64,000 bases of DNA from Elysia crispata. Its lineage: Eukaryota; Mollusca; Gastropoda; Plakobranchidae. The notes beneath the pieces were generated by a model that was not told the DNA's origin, made no database searches, and saw only the letters and a list, made by a program, of their open reading frames with translations. Shown in pieces: positions 53,801 through 62,796 of this stretch. A program made the translations under genes and the position numbers. Positions within the stretch are counted from its first letter, which is position 1, and each line of letters opens with the position of its first letter. The stretch is from contig JAWDGP010007346.1 in assembly GCA_033675545.1 (NCBI GenBank), positions 280,001 to 344,000 of the forward strand, in the 5' to 3' direction.

Positions 53801-56800
53801 TTTCTATTTTTTTTCCCTGAGTGTGTCATTTCTATATAAACCATGAAAACCTTTTCAATGCCTATTTACATAATAAATTTTAGCAGTTGAAGGAAAATAA
53901 TTTGTAGTTTTTCATAAAACAAAAGCTATATTAAAACTTTGGAATGACGTGAATAGACCTCTAACTGTCTAAATATTTACCTACGTAATTATTTGCTCGA
54001 TTTATATTGACAAATTATTTCACATCCAAGGAATTGGTCTAATTCTAAACAAGGGGAATGGCTCTGCTATTCTGAAACACAGCAGGCATAACCGGCAATG
54101 CATGTCTGATAATTTAAGGGTTTATAAAAGTAAACAAATTAAGATATACGATCTTTTATGATAACTTTTACGTCATTTATTGTAAAACGGCACGGCAAAA
54201 AATGCGCAAAGTGGTCTGTAAACAGGATTAGCTTGCGCGTGAGAAACAATATTCTCCGTTTCTTTCCTTCGTTTTTCAACAAAAAAAATAACATTCTCTT
54301 GTATCGAAAAGAGCTTATTCATTATCAATAAAATTCATATTTTCTGAAGAACTCTTTCAGATGACGCCATTCACACTGTTCTGTTTATAATACGTGTTTA
54401 TTTTAGCTGTGTTAGTAGATTGAGGAAGTTGCGTGAACAATAGAATAGGATAATAGAAAACTTAAGGTTTTCAAAGGATAATGCTTTGGTATTGAGGCCA
54501 GGAATTCTTTTCATCAAATCGCATGTTTCACAGGGATGAGTGTTTTGAAACAACAGTATATTGCCTTTCGTTCCATGAAAAGCATACCTGCCACTTTCCA
54601 GGAAAAGAAAATCTGTGCGATTTTGTCAAAAAATCTGAATATGCGCAAAACAAATAAATAAAGAGGCAATGTCATTTTATCTTAAAAATTATTAAGAGTC
54701 AACTTTTTACAAGTGGGTATGATTAAGAGAGTTAGAGAAACCACACGAATGAAGAACTGAAAGACCGCATTTATTAAGTTTTGGAAGCATATGTATCTAG
54801 TGTAAGAAATTCCTGTAAATCTAAAAATAAAAAAAACCGCCTCAACTGACCTGCTCCACGGTCTCACTGATAATTGAGCCGGTCTCCTCCATCACCATGT
54901 CTGTGTCACGTGATCCAACCACATGAAGCTCCATCGGCACAGGATCCTCATCGAAGACCACACCCTCTAGAATGTCGTTGATGTCGAAAGCTGTGTTTAT
55001 ATTGTCGGCCTCATCATCAGAATCGTTGTCGAATGTGTTATACTTTAGTCTATTTACTTCCATTTTGTCACTATCTTTAGCAGCTGCTGACGGTTTTTTG
55101 CTTCCAAGGATCTCTGAAAAATACCGGATATTATCAATGATGAATGAAAGTGACATCTTGAGTCCTCATTGTCAGTAATGCGGTCTATAGTCCCTCATGT
55201 CGTACAAGGGATATGCAGTATTAAAGATAGGGTATATATCTTCATGTGAATATCTTTTTTATTAATATTAAGGATTTCAATTGTCATTCCAATGTTTTCA
55301 TTCAGTGTACAACGCAAATGAACCGATTTCTTTTTAAATATTACAGTGGAAGACACTGATTAATAGATTCGGCTGCTATACTTCAATGTATGATTGCTCG
55401 TATTAATTTTATGTATGCACCATTGCATAAAGCTTTAATTTTTACAACTAGTATAGAAGTTTTATGTTTAATACTTGTTTTGAGCGAATTCAAGAAAAGT
55501 TTTGACAACTTAAGAGTATACGCACCTTTTAAACGGTAAAATAACAATAAATAAATACTAAGTTTTTGCAAGACACACAATTTAAAGATGGATGTATGAA
55601 TGACTATTTGACACTTAGATTAACATGAGTGGGGCAAGCTTTCAACTTAACATTTCTTATGCAGAAAAATTATATTGAAAAAGTTTCACCCTACCTGCGT
55701 GAGTTTCTTCAATATCTCCACCATTTGGAGTCGACGATTCACGCGGTGTTGGCTCTTCTAAGAAATAAATAGAGTTAAACACTATATGAATTGTCAATAC
55801 AACGTGGGGCCTTTTTTTTTCTTAACTTATTGATATAGTGTTAGTGTATATGCTGAGATGATCTCTTGCCTCCTTAAGTGACCATAATGCATAGCAGCGG
55901 AAAATACTAGGACATACATAAAAGATCTCTTGCATTAATTCCGAGCTGATGTGCAATATGATCATTGTGATTTTTCTTGTGAAGGTTGAAGGTTTAAAAG
56001 GGATTGAGAATAATAACTAAAGTACTAGTTATTGAATTGATCTGTAAAGTTAGCCAAAAAAAAGAATAGGGTTGGCATGCGGCTAAACTGGTTTTGTGGC
56101 GAAATTGCAATACATGGCACTAGGTAAACTGGCGTTGGATGAAAAAAGAAGCAGCTTTCTGTTTTAAAAAAATTACATGTACATGGTAAATCTAACGTTG
56201 AGGGGATGAAAAGTTAAGAATGTAAGGAGTTCACGAAGGCACAAAGGTTAAAAAAATAAACAAATATAAAGACAAAAAAAGTTACAAACGAAAATGTTCA
56301 AACGAATGGGAGAAATGCGTGATCAAAGGATATATTGGAAGATCGCGTGACGTCTTAATTTTACAGCTCTTTCTCTTTCCCGTTACAACTGCAACATGTT
56401 CTGTCTTTATTTTGATTTGAGGTAAATATTAAAAACATGTCAAATCCAAAATCTAATCCTTGTACTATGCGTCAAACAACCTCGACATTAAGCAAGAATG
56501 TATAAAAAAAAACGGCATCAATAGAAACAATGAGTTTGGTGACTGTCAGTTTTGGTTTTAAAGTAAATTGGGCCAGTAGGGAACAGGCTTATTCTCTTTC
56601 ATCCGCAGCAACTAAGTCTTGCTCATAAATTAACTGACAGCGAGGTTGCCCTAACACCCTAACATGTCATGTATTGTTAATGTTGTGTCCTTCAATTGTT
56701 CAGTGATAATGGTATGACTGCGCAACATCATGAATATCCTCATAACAGTCCTTCTGCACATTTTTTAATTAAAGAGGTTAACTTGTGTAAAAACCTGACC

Positions 56801-59800
56801 CTAAGTAATTTGAAATACGACTCCTAAGCTTCTTGTTGTAAAACAACCCTACCTTTGACTCTAAACAAAATTTGTCAAGCCCAGCTAGCTAATACCAACC
56901 TCCAACTAAAAAGCGAAAGCGACCTTTCAAGGTCTATCATTCAGCAAAGAAATCAACGGAGGAGACTTTCAGTTCAAATAGAAGAAGCAGCCGGGATATC
57001 CCTGACAGGGTACTGATGAGATGCAGAAGTAAAGGCTCAAAATAAAGTAAGCCAAGCTTCCTCTGCACTTTTAATAATATCTGACCTAAGTCTTTCCAAG
57101 TCTTAAATAGGTAAAATTCGAGGGTTTTAATGTGATGATACCTTTACCGAAGAGCTGCGTAAAATGATGAAATGTTAAGGGGTGTTTTTCGGCACTATTA
57201 TTTTTTTGCGCGCATCAAAGTACAGTTCTTCCCATTTAAATCACGGTAACGACATAATTATATGAGAAATGAAAAATTTCTTGTGATTGGGACGGAGAGC
57301 AAGAGTATGAGCGAGGGAGAATGAGAAACAGACAGACATACAGAGAGCTGAAAAGGTTGGGAGGGGGGGGGGAATAAGTGTCTATGGGAGGAGGAGGGGA
57401 GAAACAAAGAAGAAACATAGAGGGAATAAAGAAAGAAGTGGAGGAAGAGAGCTAGAAGAGAACAAGAGCAAGAGAAAAAGCAAAAAGAGGGGTATATTGA
57501 GATTGAAATAGGAGGGAGAGAGAGAGAGGGGGGGGGGAGGAGGAGAGAGGCAGACAGATCGACAGAAAGACAGACAGAACGCAACAAGAAATGGCAGAAA
57601 AATAAATAATATGCATGTCATACGACAAGGAAGACAGAGAAAAAGGGAGAGAAAAGAAAGAGAAAGAAAGAGCAAGCGAGAGGAAGACAGATAACCGACA
57701 AACTAATCCACGTAACAACACTGACAGTGAGGAGAGTTGCACCATGTCTATGTTACACGACATAAAGTGTTTCGGGGCAGATTCCTTACCTGAAGATTCA
57801 TCCGCTTCAAACTGAGAAGGCACTGACTCTGCTGGTCGGTCCAGTGTTGCGTGTATTTGTATCTCAACTGCAGCGATATCGGGGGTTTGTTCTTTAGACG
57901 CGGAAGGTTGGGCTGCCGATACTGGATCCGGGGGTCGCGGGGACTCTGAGGACGGCACAGGAGCTGGGGGAGCAGGCGCCTTCCGCCTCTTCTTTCCGGC
58001 ACCGCTGGAAGAGGCAGGAGCAGAGACAGACACTGCCATCTCGCTGGATAAGGCTGGAAGGTCGGGCTTCTCAGACACCTCCTGGATGGGCGAAACTCGC
58101 GATGGAGACAGATCGTGGACACCGCTGTCCCCGTTGGCCCCAGACCCGTCGAGACCACTGGAGAGGGAAGCCGAGCTGTATTTGAGCTGCTCTGCGGCGT
58201 CTTGGTGTTGCGTCTGATGTTCGATGAAGCCCGGTGCCTCCGGAGACTCTGCCCCGCTAAGTGGCAGCTCGTGGTAGCCACTTGAGTCGCTGGAGTTCCG
58301 CGAGTGAAGGCGGCTAAGAAGCTCCGCCCTCGATGGCGGCGCTTGTTCTTGTTCTCTTTGGTGGTTGTGCTGCTCCTCCTCCACCTTCTCGTTAAGAGTC
58401 TCCGACACCAAGTGACCACCGTTGTGTACCCGAGAGCGTTGATCCTCGGGAGGGATCGTAGCTAAGGAGGATGGAGCTGATGGCGAGTCCGCGAGAGGGC
58501 CTGGAGGAGCCGGCGCGCGCCGCTTCTTTTTGGCCGTCCGTGCCGTAATGTCCACTGGTTGTTGTTGTAGTTTATTGTTTTGCTGCTGTGGAGGCTGAGG
58601 CTGAAGGTTCGTGTGATTGGCGCTGTCTTGTGGTGCTGCAGCGATGAACATAGTCTTTGGTCTGGTATCTGGGTGGTTGGGGCGATGCGGGGACTCGCTC
58701 AGCTGGCGCCGTTGCGGTGGAGGGGTGGTCGCTTGCCGCGTGGCCGGCAGGTTCGGACCTCGAGGTACGTGACTCGTGGTAGAGCTCGTCTCCATGCTCT
58801 GTTAGTTTGGAAGATTGGAAAAGTGAGGGGCATTAGTATAATACTTGGGAGACTTACGGAGCGCAAAAAAAACTCGATTGGTATTTTTCATTATTATCCC
58901 GAGTACAAAGACACAGGTGACTAGTTTTTGATAAAAATTTTTAAAGCATATCCATGATTGTATTAGTTTGCGGCGCTATGCAGTTTTTTAACCCTTAGAG
59001 AAAGAATAGTGGCTTCAAAGGTTGGAAATTCAAATAACGCAACAGTACTTGGAACGCTGTGTCTTCACTCGGATATGCGCAATATTTCATATATGTATGA
59101 TTTTGCGTTGTTAATTTTAGGAGATACATGTTTTACCTCCATTGCAAAGACGTGTTGAGTGTGTTAGATATGAGGTAAGTTTCATGTTTATCTTTCAGCA
59201 TTACTTTTTTTAAAGAATGTTTTTCACGCTGGAAATAACCATGATTGCCTAGTATGAATTATTGTAAGATTCAGTTTGATAAATTTAAAATTAATAAACC
59301 TGTAGATTCATATGTTAGCATCCACTACATCCACTACATATCAGGCTCCATGGGTGAGGATAGGCCAACACAAGCTCCATATCTTATATGATGAGTAAAT
59401 AAAAGTGTACATACACTTATTGTGAATCATTAAAGTTCATAGAGGAAGTGAGGAAAGAAGAAGAAGAAAAAAACTTAAAAAGGTTTTCAAAGCTAAAACT
59501 AGAATTTAGTAAACTTAAAGCTAAAGTTGAGAAATAAAGATATTTTGATGGCCAGTTGAAAGGGAAGCAACTTTCAATGTAACAAAAGTTAAATTAAGAT
59601 TACTTCCCTTAATTTGTGTTTGTAGTTAAGCTAAACAGAGCAGTAGTTAAGGGCTGGGAATGAATCCCTCCAGATAAAAGAAACCTTACTCTAGAAGTTC
59701 AACGGGGGGAAAAAACCTTGCGTCAAAAAAACTAAAGTTCAGCAGTCCAAAAAAGCTACAACTTCAGGTTATTGCCCTTTTGAAGAAAAAATTACAATGA

Positions 59801-60852
59801 TACAAGGGACAAAATAATGCTATGTGGTTTAAAAAAAATGTTTTTTTAAGCTTCACCTGGCGGTATTTTTTGTCTTTGTTTTTCGAAAGAAATGAGAGAA
59901 ACCCTCGTTTCTTCTTGAGTTCGCCGCCCGCTGGAGCGTTCAACATGGGTTTGTTGGAGAAAGTTGGAGAAGGTTTAGAAAGGTCTGGCATCGACACCAT
60001 GTGGCTCCGAGGATCTTGGAGACCTGTGAAGAAAGGGCAAAAGATTTCTTATTGAGCAAAAATCAGTTTCAAGACTGCTATTTCTATTACAGAAAATCAC
60101 GAAAGAGAAGTGATGGAATATATCTCATTACGATTTCACTTTTGAGTTTATTTCTTTATCTTTTTCTTTTTTTTTTCAGAACGGATGCAAGAACTTTAGA
60201 AGAGGCGTGTACGGAATCCAAACGGGCATATTTTAGAATAGTTATAAAACATGCGGGAAGCACCAGATGGCTATAGTGCAACAGCGTGTAGGCCTACACT
60301 AGAACTTCAATGGATAAAAGTGAAACACAGTATGGCATCACCGAGTATGGATTTGAATGCTGATAGATTGACTAAGGTTGTTTAATATTCTTTGTCAATG
60401 TTTAACTCATTCCACGTCTTTCTTGTTTAATAATCTGTTCTCTTACAGGCAGAACGAAGAAAATGTGTAATTGCTCTAGCAAAGCAAAAACAAAACAAAA
60501 GAATCAGGGAACTGGGAAACTAAGGATCAAGTCAAACGAACCAGGTGAACACAGAAATCATTATTGTTTTGTCTATTACCACTTTTTTGTAATTTTTTTT
60601 GGTTGTTGTTCTATCCATACCGCACTCACCCACGGCCACAAGATTCAGCTCATGCCGGCCAAGGTCCTGGATGGTAGAAGCTAAGTCGACCTTGACCCCC
60701 GGTTGACCCGGAATCTGTAGCACGTGCCTGCGAAGGTCAAGGCTCTTATCTTCGCATACAGAGGTCATCAGCTGACCCAGGGTAATGAGAGGGCTGACTC
60801 GGACCACAGTCTTCTGCCCGCGGGGAAGGTTCATTGTGAACCGGTGGGTCAT
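42981..60852 (-). CDS. COBL: cordon-bleu (COBL) family WH2 actin-nucleator-like protein, multi-exon gene (overview)
   Basis: I joined ten coding exons: 60852-60630, 60023-59857, 58798-57790, 55757-55695, 55113-54851, 52996-52792, 50994-50863, 46950-45321, 43919-43667 and 43022-42981. Every junction has AG/GT borders and the phases match throughout, giving about 1328 residues. Order of parts: second half of the ubiquitin-like Cobl domain (about 6-74), basic KKKRGFLSFLSKNKDKK segment (about 111-127), two KRAP motifs (about 220-231 and 399-411), acidic and proline-rich linkers, Gln-rich coiled-coil region (about 1160-1225), 11-Pro tract and one WH2 motif (about 1295-1313). In the family, KRAP motifs and the N-terminal region recruit partners such as syndapin, and WH2 motifs bind actin monomers at the cell cortex. 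Vertebrate COBL has three WH2 motifs and COBLL1 one; this gene resembles the single-WH2 form at its C-terminus. The first half of the Cobl domain is missing from the visible exons, so the 5' end is incomplete or alternative. Confidence 0.88.
43667..43919 (-). CDS. COBL: COBL-like exon with polyproline tract and WH2 motif
   Basis: A 253-nt exon between acceptor CTCATCCTCAG and donor TCA|GTGAGTG. It starts by completing a Ser codon (AG|T). It encodes ASTPAEADQTTS, then eleven prolines, then a linker with IPKVRTLDSPRPAKPL, and finally DPREELMLAIRGFKGREGLR, which fits the WH2 pattern of an amphipathic helix (L-M-x-A-I) followed by L-R-x-V. Polyproline next to WH2 is the typical profilin-actin delivery arrangement. 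The exon length is not a multiple of three, so its inclusion changes the downstream frame. Confidence 0.85.
43899..44207 (-). repeat. three tandem copies of a ~100-bp unit spanning the WH2-exon splice acceptor
   Basis: Copies lie at 43899-44006, 44007-44107 and 44108 to about 44207. Each contains, on the minus strand, a TCTCTC(A/C)CC-like stretch, TCTTACTCTCATATCTCA-type sequence, an acceptor-like end (TCAG/TTAG/TCAG) and a copy of the first ~20 exon bases: TGCCTCTACGCCAGCAGAAGC in the real exon, TGCCTCGACCAAAATAGC and TATCTGGACTCCAACAGAAGC in the others. The copies inside the intron are diverged. Confidence 0.75.
43920..45320 (-). other. COBL-like intron between the Gln-rich exon and the WH2 exon
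   Basis: A 1.4-kb intron holding the duplicated acceptor units and a large GA/GAGT microsatellite (44760-44875). No other exon could be supported. Confidence 0.7.
44760..44875. repeat. (GA)n with (GAGT)n microsatellite
   Basis: About 86 bp of pure AG, then four GAGT units, then AG again, inside the intron upstream of the WH2 exon. Confidence 0.95.
45321..46950 (-). CDS. COBL: COBL-like large exon, acidic/Ser-Pro-rich linker and Gln-rich coiled coil
   Basis: A 1630-nt exon. The acceptor ends TACGCCATAG before 46950 and the donor is AATAG|GTAAGTATC at 45321. It begins by completing a Val codon (G|TG) and continues PSSYKSEMALFVERMSKMA, then low-complexity Ser/Pro/Glu sequence. It has a short segment EEFVLTLEDLDSVSFLPPKP (about one-third in) and ends with a Gln-rich helix-prone region (ALQAQFAQWQTQLSQNQDLL, later QQQMMQQLQQTMQALQQQQ), probably a coiled coil. 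It ends in phase 2, which matters for WH2 exon skipping. It has no start codon of its own; the first codon of the open frame is GTG, which is simply the split junction codon. Confidence 0.9.
46951..50862 (-). other. COBL-like 3.9-kb intron
   Basis: Strongly AT-rich. No coding exon, RNA gene or clear transposon was seen. Two A-rich/G-run segments near 50060-50085 and 50228-50248 resemble each other (AAAAAAGG followed by a G-run). Confidence 0.6.
50863..50994 (-). CDS. COBL: COBL-like exon
   Basis: A 132-nt exon between acceptor GTCGCCTTGAG and donor CACAG|GTAGCC (a weak donor). It encodes (E)GRKRRASFTSLASVDT, then IEGLSMDFDQAIQMGEESLY and LSLDDVT, entered in phase 1 from 52996-52792 and leaving in phase 1. 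The joined reading LSLDDVT-V-PSSYKSEM across the next junction is smooth. RKRRASF resembles a basophilic kinase site. If the weak donor is not used, the frame runs on for another 18 codons or more. Confidence 0.75.
50995..52791 (-). other. COBL-like intron
   Basis: AT-rich with no recognisable exon. Its 5' splice site is GAGCGG|GTAAGCAC. Confidence 0.6.
52792..52996 (-). CDS. COBL: COBL-like exon with polyproline
   Basis: A 205-nt exon with acceptor TTTTTGCCTCAG. It encodes VEISKNERPCAF, then IPPPPPDEPPPPEVEPVEDI and KPDPVLVDKGTG, and ends in phase 1. Two Pro-rich stretches suggest an SH3- or profilin-binding linker. Confidence 0.88.
52997..54850 (-). other. COBL-like intron
   Basis: Contains poly(T)/GTTT-rich segments at 53310-53350 and 53520-53595. 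No exon seen. Confidence 0.6.
54851..55113 (-). CDS. COBL: COBL-like exon, acidic
   Basis: A 263-nt exon with acceptor TATTTTTCAG and donor GAGCAG|GTCAGT. It starts by completing Glu (G|AG), then ILGSKKPSAAAKDSDKMEV, an acidic stretch FDNDSDDEADN and INTAFDINDILEGVVFDEDP, ending ETVEQ in phase 0. No named domain is recognisable. Confidence 0.87.
55695..55757 (-). CDS. COBL: COBL-like small exon
   Basis: A 63-nt exon, too short to stand alone, with acceptor TTTATTTCTTAG and donor CGCAG|GTAGGG. It encodes (E)EPTPRESSTPNGGDIEETHA, phase 1 in and phase 1 out. It joins the flanking exons without a frame break, which is the main support. Confidence 0.8.
55758..57789 (-). other. COBL-like intron
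   Basis: A 2-kb intron, with a purine-rich part at about 57290-57700 containing G-runs (57361-57371 and 57530-57539). The long minus frame that reads from the upstream exon into it beyond 57790 is intron read-through. Confidence 0.65.
57790..58798 (-). CDS. COBL: COBL-like exon with two KRAP motifs
   Basis: A 1009-nt exon with acceptor CTTCCAAACTAACAG and donor TCTTCAG|GTAAGG. It encodes SMETSSTTSHVPRGPNLP, a Gln-rich segment, KKKRRAPAPPGP, a Ser/Glu-rich linker with NSSDSSGYHEL, and GKKRRKAPAPPAPVP. Both K-R-x-A-P-x-P-P motifs are the KRAP signature that defines cordon-bleu proteins. It contains an internal Met at its second codon, which could act as a start in a truncated isoform. Confidence 0.93.
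58799..59856 (-). other. COBL-like intron
   Basis: AT-rich. No exon, repeat array or RNA gene seen. Confidence 0.6.
59857..60023 (-). CDS. COBL: COBL-like exon with basic KKKRGFLSFL segment
   Basis: A 167-nt exon with acceptor CTTTCTTCACAG and donor CGCCAG|GTGAAG. It encodes (G)LQDPRSHMVSMPDL, then LNAPAGGELKKKRGFLSFL and SKNKDKKYRQ. In family members a comparable Lys-rich KKKFLGFF-type segment lies between the ubiquitin-like domain and the first KRAP motif, so both the order and the motif match. Confidence 0.9.
60630..60852 (-). CDS. COBL: COBL-like exon encoding the second half of the ubiquitin-like Cobl domain
   Basis: A 223-nt exon with acceptor TGTATTCTCTGCAG and donor GTGG|GTGAGT. It encodes MTHRFTMNLPRGQ, then KTVVRVSPLITLGQLMTSVC, EDKSLDLRRHVLQIPG and STIQDLGRHELNLVAVG. 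The K-x-V-V-R-V-S-P start, the spacing to the Cys and the L-x-x-L-G-x-x-E-L end are those of the Cobl domain. The first codon ATG lies at the splice junction in phase 0, so it can be an internal codon or a start. Confidence 0.92.
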
Positions 60853-61967
60853 CTGCAGAGAATACAAAGAATTCAAAGTCAAAAACCATTGATTCTTTAT
60901 TTCGTGGTTTAATATAGACTGTGTGCATCAAGGTCTTTATCCACCTAACTCAAGTCCCAACTAGTCAGGATGGAACTGAAAAACTGAGGCGCCAAATTCA
61001 TCCACCGATAATGTTGGGGAGTTGAAAGCGCGAAGAATGTCGCTTGGGATATCAGGGAGGAGGCTTCACCGAACAGTCATCAGCCATCCCGATTAGTCCA
61101 TGAAAGGAGACGAAACTGATCCGTTGCTAAAACGCAATCATTCCAATAGCATCGAGACAACATAAGAAAATAATGATATGATTTGATATTTTATTTCCAT
61201 TACATTGGCCAGCTGGTAAAAAATTTTTGATCCATTAAAAGCCCTGGTGATCTCGGCTCTCTGTGGAAGAAGTAAAAAAATATTAAGACAGTATTAGAAT
61301 CATTTTGAGAAGATTAAAGACACCATCAATAATACCTAGTTCACCGCGTACAAAGTGCTGTTGAAACAAAGATTGATTGAGTTCACTGGTTACTTACAAA
61401 CTTTACCTTTTGAAAAATGGCGTATGGTATTATTATATTGTAAGACTAAGGAAGGTGACAATTATACACTTGTTGATTAGAAAACGTAACTAAAGTGTGC
61501 AGAATTCGTCCTGAACGGGCAGCGTTGTATTTCAAAACAAAAATTGTTCAAATAGTTATAGTGGAAGAACTCCCTATATAAGGCGACGGTGATAACCTGG
61601 AAAAATAACAAAACACTTTATTTTTACGTTTGCATTTATGGATTGATCCTCTTTTTGATTGGTGTTTTGAAGTTTCATTATATCAGTCCATCATGAATGC
61701 AAGTTATTCGAGCTTTTTTAAATGACCATGACCAAAGCAGAGAGGTAAAGAGAGGGAAACACACCACAGGCATCCTACGCATAAATTTCAATTTATTTAC
61801 AACTGATAAGTGGGGTCATTGTGCGAAGTCAAAGCATGTTGTTGAGAGTACACTGAACAAAAAAAATGAGAAGCGGCCCGTTAGGTCAAGAGTCAACAGG
61901 GAACCAACGCGGTAATAAATAGTAATCGATAAGTATTAATTGGATGTAAAATGACCAAAGGGAAATG

Positions 61968-61971
<4 letters not shown>

Positions 61972-62030
<59 letters not shown>
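61972..62030. repeat. (GA)n microsatellite
   Basis: About 59 bp of AG dinucleotides. Confidence 0.95.
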
Positions 62031-62031
<1 letters not shown>

Positions 62032-62599
62032 ACTACAAAGGAAACGGAGAAAATTCTGCAGATAGTTCTGTACAAGTGCCAGCCAGCCATACCGGGAGAG
62101 TGATAGAATGATCAGAAATTTAGGAGAGGAAAATTTCAAAAGGTATAGAATCCATAATTATTTCATCGATTGTTCCAAATGACCGGTTTCATCACAGGCA
62201 CTGATTTGGACGGCTTGTTAAAGAAATTAGAGCAAGACGTTAAAAGCGTTACTGTAGCCATCCAAATGAAAACTTCATAAGAAAGACATATAAAAGAGAG
62301 TTAATATAATAAAAAATGAAAATCAAAGCATTGGCATTCGGGGGAAATGTTGATTGCATTTTGTATCCCTTAAAAGTGTAGCAAATGTTCTTATACATTG
62401 ATTTTATTGACGATTCAACAGGAGTTAAGAAACACATTTTGAACGCAGCTGCGAGAAACGGGAACGGATAGAAGTCTTATATCAATGAGAGGCTTCGAAT
62501 AATTTTTTTTTACAAGTTTTACGTCCACGTGATTATACTTCATCAAGGGGAGTCTTATACGCAGATGGCGGCTTTATAGATAAAATCCGGCTCCATCAC

Positions 62600-62672
62600 G
62601 AATAAACTAGCCAAAGCTCGAACTCACATCTTCTGCTTGTCACGCTAACAATCTACCACACAGAGGCTTCCA
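62600..62672 (-). mobile_element. tRNA-derived SINE-like relic
   Basis: The minus strand reads CTCTGTGTGGTAGATTGTTA, GCGTGACAAGCAGAAGATGT, GAGTTCGAGCTTTGG. This has a TGGTAGATTG A-box-like part and a GAGTTCGAGCT B-box-like part at about tRNA spacing. It is probably the head of an old SINE; a tRNA fold is not complete. Confidence 0.4.
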
Positions 62673-62784
62673 ATTAAAAGGTTAATAGTTGTCACATATA
62701 TCAAAATTCATATCTTCCATAAAATGTGTGTATTCAGCAGTAAAATCGGAAAACGAAGCAAAGACAAATGTGAAGCGTACTTAC

Positions 62785-62796
62785 CACAAACGACAT
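62785..62796 (-). CDS. candidate four-codon first coding exon of the COBL-like gene
   Basis: The minus strand reads TAA-AAT-ATG-TCG-TTT-GTG followed by GTAAGTACG, a near-perfect donor. An in-frame stop two codons before ATG makes this a clean start. It ends in phase 0, exactly as exon 60852-60630 requires, giving MSFV-MTHRFTMN. If used, the protein lacks the first half of the Cobl domain. Support is limited to the donor, the phase and the start context; another promoter outside the window may supply the full N-terminus. Confidence 0.3.

Larger units (their letters stand above)
60853..62784 (-). other. putative first intron of the COBL-like gene
   Basis: Contains the (GA)n tract at 61972-62030 and a SINE-like relic at 62600-62672. 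No exon for the first half of the Cobl domain was found here. Confidence 0.4.

Noticed and set aside
57452..57789. Extension of the KRAP exon frame beyond 57790
   Set aside because: A strong donor (TCTTCAG|GTAAGG) at 57790 and the matching phase of the next exon show that the extension is intron; it also becomes Ser/Leu/Pro low-complexity sequence.
61397..61450. Possible 39-nt minus-strand exon (acceptor CCTTCCTTAG, donor AAAAG|GTAAAG)
   Set aside because: It would keep the frame but encodes AT-rich, Ile-rich sequence unlike the Cobl domain; both splice signals are moderate and nothing else supports it.
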